From assembly GCA_965215355.1 (NCBI GenBank), contig CBDCDJ010000007.1, positions 2,914,001 to 2,978,000 on the forward strand: a DNA stretch of 64,000 nt, read 5' to 3'. Positions 60,939 to 64,000 of this stretch are shown here, in pieces. Made by a program: the position numbers and the translations under genes. The stretch is from CBDCDJ01 sp965215355. GTDB lineage: Bacteria; Deinococcota; Deinococci; Deinococcales; Trueperaceae. The number at the start of each line of letters is the position of its first letter. Positions within the stretch are counted from its first letter, which is position 1. Below the pieces are notes generated by a model, which worked only from the letters and a program-made list of their open reading frames with translations, was not told the origin of the DNA and did no database searches.

Positions 60939-61616
60939 GTGTACGACCCCGCCCTGTACGACTTTGCTTTCGCCTTCTGGTCGCTCCTCAGCACCGAAAC
61001 GGCCGACCTGCCCGGAGGCCGGGCGCTCGCCCACGCCGAGGTGCCTTACCTGCTCAGCAACGCCGCCTGGTACCCGCGGCCCGGCGCGCTGAAAAGCGTC
61101 GCCGCATGGTACGCGGCTCGAGACCTGCCCCCCGCCTTGATCGTTTCGGGGAAGCGGGACGACGCCGTTGAGCGCAGCCTGCAGGACGGCCCCTTCGACC
61201 TCGAGCAGAGCTTCGTTTTCCGCAGGTGCGAGCGAGACGACCTCCCGGCAGACGTCTCGGCGGGCGTCGAGCAGGTGAGCTGGGCACAAACGCGCTACGC
61301 GGGCGAGTTGCTGGCGCGTTTTTACGAACAGCCCGAGCTTGCCGTCGAGGTTGCCAAAAGCCTCACCAAGGCCATGCGGCAAACCTCCGACGTACAAACC
61401 TTTCTCGCTTACCGGGACGAGCCGGTCGGGGCGATGGTCGCCTTCGAAAGAGAGAACATGTTGAGTGCTGTGCTGCTGGTCGAGAGCGGCGGGCTCGAGG
61501 CCCGCCTCGGTCAAGAAGCCGACGCGCGAGGTTTGCAGGCGTTCGTGCTCGAGGCCTTGCCCGAAGGCGTCACGCTCCGCTCGGGGCGGGGGCTCGAGCG
61601 TTGGTCGATTCGCTGA
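60939..61616 (+). CDS. GNAT-fold-like protein, unknown substrate
   Basis: 225 residues from the GTG at 60939. The start is leaderless (TAAAGT seven bases upstream). The wording is consistent with an acetyltransferase-like two-lobe protein (FAFWSLLSTETADLPGGRALAHAEVPYLLSNAAWYP; FLAYRDEPVGAMVAFERENMLSAVLLVES), but the classical acetyl-CoA loop is not evident. Family call is tentative. Confidence 0.6.
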   Translation: MYDPALYDFAFAFWSLLSTETADLPGGRALAHAEVPYLLSNAAWYPRPGALKSVAAWYAARDLPPALIVSGKRDDAVERSLQDGPFDLEQSFVFRRCERDDLPADVSAGVEQVSWAQTRYAGELLARFYEQPELAVEVAKSLTKAMRQTSDVQTFLAYRDEPVGAMVAFERENMLSAVLLVESGGLEARLGQEADARGLQAFVLEALPEGVTLRSGRGLERWSIR

Positions 61617-61753
61617 AAGCCAAAAGGAGAAAGTGCCGAGTGTAAAGCGAACCTTCTCTCCCCTTTCTCATACCGACTGTAAGCACCGACGGTAATTCGA
61701 ATTCAAAACCCGTCATCTTCAACCTCGAAGCGCTCTACTGCTATACTTCCCAC

Positions 61754-62674
61754 ATGGCACTCCAAACGGGTTTGGACATTTTGCAAGCGGCGCGCGACGG
61801 CAAGTACGGCGTCGGGGCCTTCAACACCAACAACATGGAAATCACGCAGGCTATTCTGGAGGCCGCCGAGGAGACGCGCAGCCCGGTCATCCTGGCGCTG
61901 TCCGAAGGCGCTATCAAGTACGGCGGCCGCCCACTCGTCGACATGGTCGTCCACGAGGCGGGCGTGGCGAAGGTGCCCGTCGCGGTCCACCTGGACCACG
62001 GCTCGTCGTTCGAGACGTGCATGAAATGTATTCGCTGGGGCTTCACCTCGGTGATGATCGACAAGTCGCACGAGGACGAGGAAACGAACACGCGAGAAAC
62101 GAAGAAAGTCGTCGAGGCGGCGCACGCGGCCGGGGTGACGGTCGAGGCGGAAATCGGCCGCCTGGGCGGGGTCGAGGAGCACGTGGTCGTCGCCGAAGAA
62201 GACGCGATTCTCACCAAAGCGGACGAGGCCGAACGCTTTATGAAAAACACGGGCGCGGACTATCTCGCCGTCGCCATCGGCACGTCGCACGGCGCGAACA
62301 AGGGCACGGGGCGGCCCTACATCCACCACGAGCGCATCCAGGAAATCGCCGGGCTGCTGCCCAACCCGCTCGTCATGCACGGCGCGTCGGGCGTGCCGCA
62401 GGACGTGGTGCAACGCCTCAACGCCGCGGGCGGTCAGCTCGCCGACGCGGTCGGCATTCACGAGGACGACGTGCGCAAGGCCGTGACCGAAGGCATCGCC
62501 AAAATCAACACCGACACCGACCTGCGTCTGGCGTTCACCGCGAGCCTCCGCGAAATTTTGAAAGACAAACCCAAAGAGTTCGACCCGCGCAAAATTTTGG
62601 GGCCGGCCAGGGACGAAATGAAGCGCATCGTCGCGGAGCGCATGGACGTGTTCGGCTCGGCGGGCAAGGCGTAA
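61754..62674 (+). CDS. fba: Class II fructose-bisphosphate aldolase
   Basis: 306 residues. Zinc-dependent aldolase splitting fructose-1,6-bisphosphate. Signatures: GVGAFNTNNMEITQAILEAA, VAVHLDHGSSFETC (catalytic Asp and zinc His), VEAEIGRLGGVEEHV, AIGTSHGANKG, MHGASGVP and AKINTDTDLR. TATACT six bases before the ATG fits a leaderless promoter. Tagatose-type specificity is a possible alternative. Confidence 0.93.
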   Translation: MALQTGLDILQAARDGKYGVGAFNTNNMEITQAILEAAEETRSPVILALSEGAIKYGGRPLVDMVVHEAGVAKVPVAVHLDHGSSFETCMKCIRWGFTSVMIDKSHEDEETNTRETKKVVEAAHAAGVTVEAEIGRLGGVEEHVVVAEEDAILTKADEAERFMKNTGADYLAVAIGTSHGANKGTGRPYIHHERIQEIAGLLPNPLVMHGASGVPQDVVQRLNAAGGQLADAVGIHEDDVRKAVTEGIAKINTDTDLRLAFTASLREILKDKPKEFDPRKILGPARDEMKRIVAERMDVFGSAGKA

Positions 62675-62687
62675 CCGGGCAGCTCGG

Positions 62688-62724
62688 CGTCTGTAGTCCG
62701 CGGCTTCTCCGCAAGCTACAGACG
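62688..62724. terminator. Hairpin downstream of fba
   Basis: CGTCTGTAG (62688-62696) and CTACAGACG (62716-62724), perfect 9-bp arms with a 19-base GC-rich loop that can pair further. No T tract, so transcription termination would be factor-dependent. Confidence 0.5.
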
Positions 62725-62739
62725 ACACGCCCCGAGACG

Positions 62740-62783
62740 TTCACAAAACTTTAACACTGGGTTCTCACTAACATCTCACTAAC
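62740..62783 (+). promoter_or_regulatory. Pho-box-like array of 11-bp direct repeats
   Basis: Four hexamers in 11-bp register: TTCACA (62740), TTAACA (62751), TTCTCA (62762), ATCTCA (62773), each followed by five bases. This spacing is typical of OmpR/PhoB-family binding sites (TTAACA-type Pho boxes with 5-bp gaps). It lies before the small gene at 62827. Confidence 0.55.
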
Positions 62784-62826
62784 AGAGCCGCTTCATCCTT
62801 AGACACGGGAGGAAAAGGCGTTCAGG

Positions 62827-63078
62827 GTGAGTTCAGACTTGCTTTGCCAAACTTCAACTATGACTACTTCGAACACAATCCACGTCGACATAAGCAAACT
62901 CAGTCTGAAAAGCGTCGAGCAGTTGACCGAGCGGTGCGAACACCTCATCCACAGCCACAAGGCCGTGCTGGAAGACTACGAACTTTATATCGAGTGTCAA
63001 GCCGAGCTAGCCAAGCGCGGCGCGGACACCCGACGGCACTACGCGGGCAGCCTGAGCCCGCACTTTATCAACAGCTGA
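62827..63078 (+). CDS. Small protein behind the Pho-box-like array
   Basis: 83 residues from the GTG at 62827 (72 if the ATG at 62860 is used). Helical and charged, with SVEQLTERCEHLIHSHKAVL and LYIECQAELAKRG; C-terminus ends HFINS. No family recognised. GGGAGGAAAAGG lies upstream, somewhat far. Its stop is one base from the convergent rqcH stop. Confidence 0.6.
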   Translation: MSSDLLCQTSTMTTSNTIHVDISKLSLKSVEQLTERCEHLIHSHKAVLEDYELYIECQAELAKRGADTRRHYAGSLSPHFINS

Positions 63079-63079
63079 C

Positions 63080-64000
63080 TTAAGGTTTTTCGGGCCGGCG
63101 GCTCGGCGTGACGTAGACGGTTTTTTGCTGCGCGTAGTGAACCGCGCCGGGCGCGCCCCCCTTGGCTTTCCAGACATTTTTGCGCAACGCGTAGTCGACC
63201 GGCACGTTTTCGGACGCGCCCGCCTTGGAGTAGGCCGCGGCGAGCTGCGCGGCGAACAGCACCGTGTCGAAGGGCACTTCGGTGTTGTCGGCCTGGACGA
63301 CGACGTGCGAGCCCGTGTAACCCTGAACGTGCAGCCACAGGTCGCGGCTGCGCGCGATGCGAAACGTGACGATGTCGTTTTCTTTCGCGTTGCGCCCGAC
63401 GATGACCTGGTAGCCGTGGGGGCCGTCGTAGCGAATCCCCGGCTCGAGCCGCGTCTGCGCTTTGGTCTTCGGGGCGTAGCGCTCGAGCAGTTCTTCGAGC
63501 CGCTTGTCGTCCAGGGTCGGCAGGTCGGCGAGGAGCGTCTCGAGGTCGGCCACCTCCGCCGCCAACGCCTCTTCGCGCGCTTCGGCCTGTTGGACGCGAT
63601 TTTCCCGCTTGCGCGCGCGTTCGTAAAACGCCTGGGCGTTGTCCACCGCGCTCAGTTTGGGGTCGAGTTGCAAGGTCAGTTCGCCGCCCGCAAAGTCCGG
63701 CAGCGTCACCCGGTCCGCGTTGGGGGGAACCTGGGACTGGTAAGCCATGAGCACGTCGCCCTGGGCGCGCAAGGTGCCGGCGTCCCGCGCCGCCGCCCGC
63801 GCCTTGTCGACGTCTGCCAAGCGGTTTTGCACGAGGGCTCGCTCTTTTTCCAGGGCCGAACGCAAGCGCGTCTCGTTTGCAGCACGCGCCTCGCGCGCGC
63901 GCAACTCGCCCAAGTCGGGCAGCTCTAAAGCCTCTCTCATAACCTCGGACGGACTGCCGGTCAAACGTTTCAGGGCGGGCACAACACGCGCCAGGTCGCT
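63080..64000 (-). CDS. rqcH: NFACT/RqcH-type ribosome quality control protein, N-terminus beyond window
   Basis: The C-terminal 306 or so residues are visible. The coiled-coil region (RLRSALEKERALVQNRLADVDKA to AEVADLETLLADL) is followed by the NFACT-R domain (GYQVIVGRNAKENDIVTFR, RDLWLHVQGYTGSHVVV, DYALRKNVWKAKGGAPG). RqcH adds C-terminal alanine tails to stalled nascent chains on the 50S subunit; older annotations call it fibronectin-binding protein. Nothing unusual in the visible part. Confidence 0.9.
   Translation of the reverse strand, partial: SDLARVVPALKRLTGSPSEVMREALELPDLGELRAREARAANETRLRSALEKERALVQNRLADVDKARAAARDAGTLRAQGDVLMAYQSQVPPNADRVTLPDFAGGELTLQLDPKLSAVDNAQAFYERARKRENRVQQAEAREEALAAEVADLETLLADLPTLDDKRLEELLERYAPKTKAQTRLEPGIRYDGPHGYQVIVGRNAKENDIVTFRIARSRDLWLHVQGYTGSHVVVQADNTEVPFDTVLFAAQLAAAYSKAGASENVPVDYALRKNVWKAKGGAPGAVHYAQQKTVYVTPSRRPEKP

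Overview
The window is high-GC, densely coded bacterial chromosome. Gene content and regulatory style point to the Deinococcota, probably near Truepera: many genes have a TANNNT -10 box 5-7 bases before an ATG/GTG with no Shine-Dalgarno (leaderless mRNAs), the phenylacetate operon carries the Thermus PaaR operator consensus CNAACGNNCGTTNG, and GTG/TTG starts are common. No similarity search was possible, so the taxonomy is an inference. I see no prophage, IS element, rRNA operon or CRISPR array.

Layout. 1-1769: a GNAT-like protein (cut by the window edge) in an operon with a serine-palmitoyltransferase-like enzyme. 1940-4321: aromatic-type FAD monooxygenase with a divergent TetR gene. 4516-5499: zinc-type cation exporter. 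5475-11408 (minus): heme operon hemA-hemC-hemD-hemB ending in a translationally coupled histidine kinase and response regulator. 11691-12035: tRNA-Lys, tRNA-Glu, tRNA-Val. 12307-15804: rhamnose catabolism. 16019-17152: acyl-CoA dehydrogenase. 17242-19311: a membrane GGDEF diguanylate cyclase fused to a complete class I terpene synthase, the most remarkable gene here. 19700-22395: zwf and a YD-repeat protein. 22440-28319: small membrane protein, gatC, GNAT, and glcD-glcE-glcF interrupted by a ribbon-helix-helix/membrane protein pair. 28752-42063: a carbohydrate locus (sugar ABC transporter, two NodB-like proteins lacking catalytic aspartates, IolB-like isomerase, GH4 glycosidase, DeoR regulator, D-2-hydroxyacid dehydrogenase, SIS protein, PfkB kinase) in which three promoters share one architecture; ilvD is embedded and ilvE follows. 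43369-52753: secreted/lipoprotein genes, ribH, MFS transporter, DinB, flavin reductase and a NarL/NarX-type two-component pair. 52841-56313: paaR-paaA-paaB-paaC-paaD. 56310-59279 (minus): type III polyketide synthase, methyltransferase and FAD monooxygenase operon. 59348-64000: SDR, rplS, GNAT-like gene, class II aldolase, a small protein behind a Pho-box-like repeat array, and the C-terminal part of rqcH.

Genome-scale structure: (i) the palindrome CTCGAG occurs about 160 times by eye in 64 kb, in every reading frame and between genes, far above chance; (ii) a GC-rich palindromic element with GACCCCCC/GGGGGGTC ends occurs three times, once in frame inside hemB and twice supplying the ribosome-binding and start region of glcE and paaB; (iii) 12-18 bp tandem repeats expand linkers or termini of several proteins and the region before the GGDEF-terpene synthase gene; (iv) an A-rich intergenic repeat is scattered through the window.
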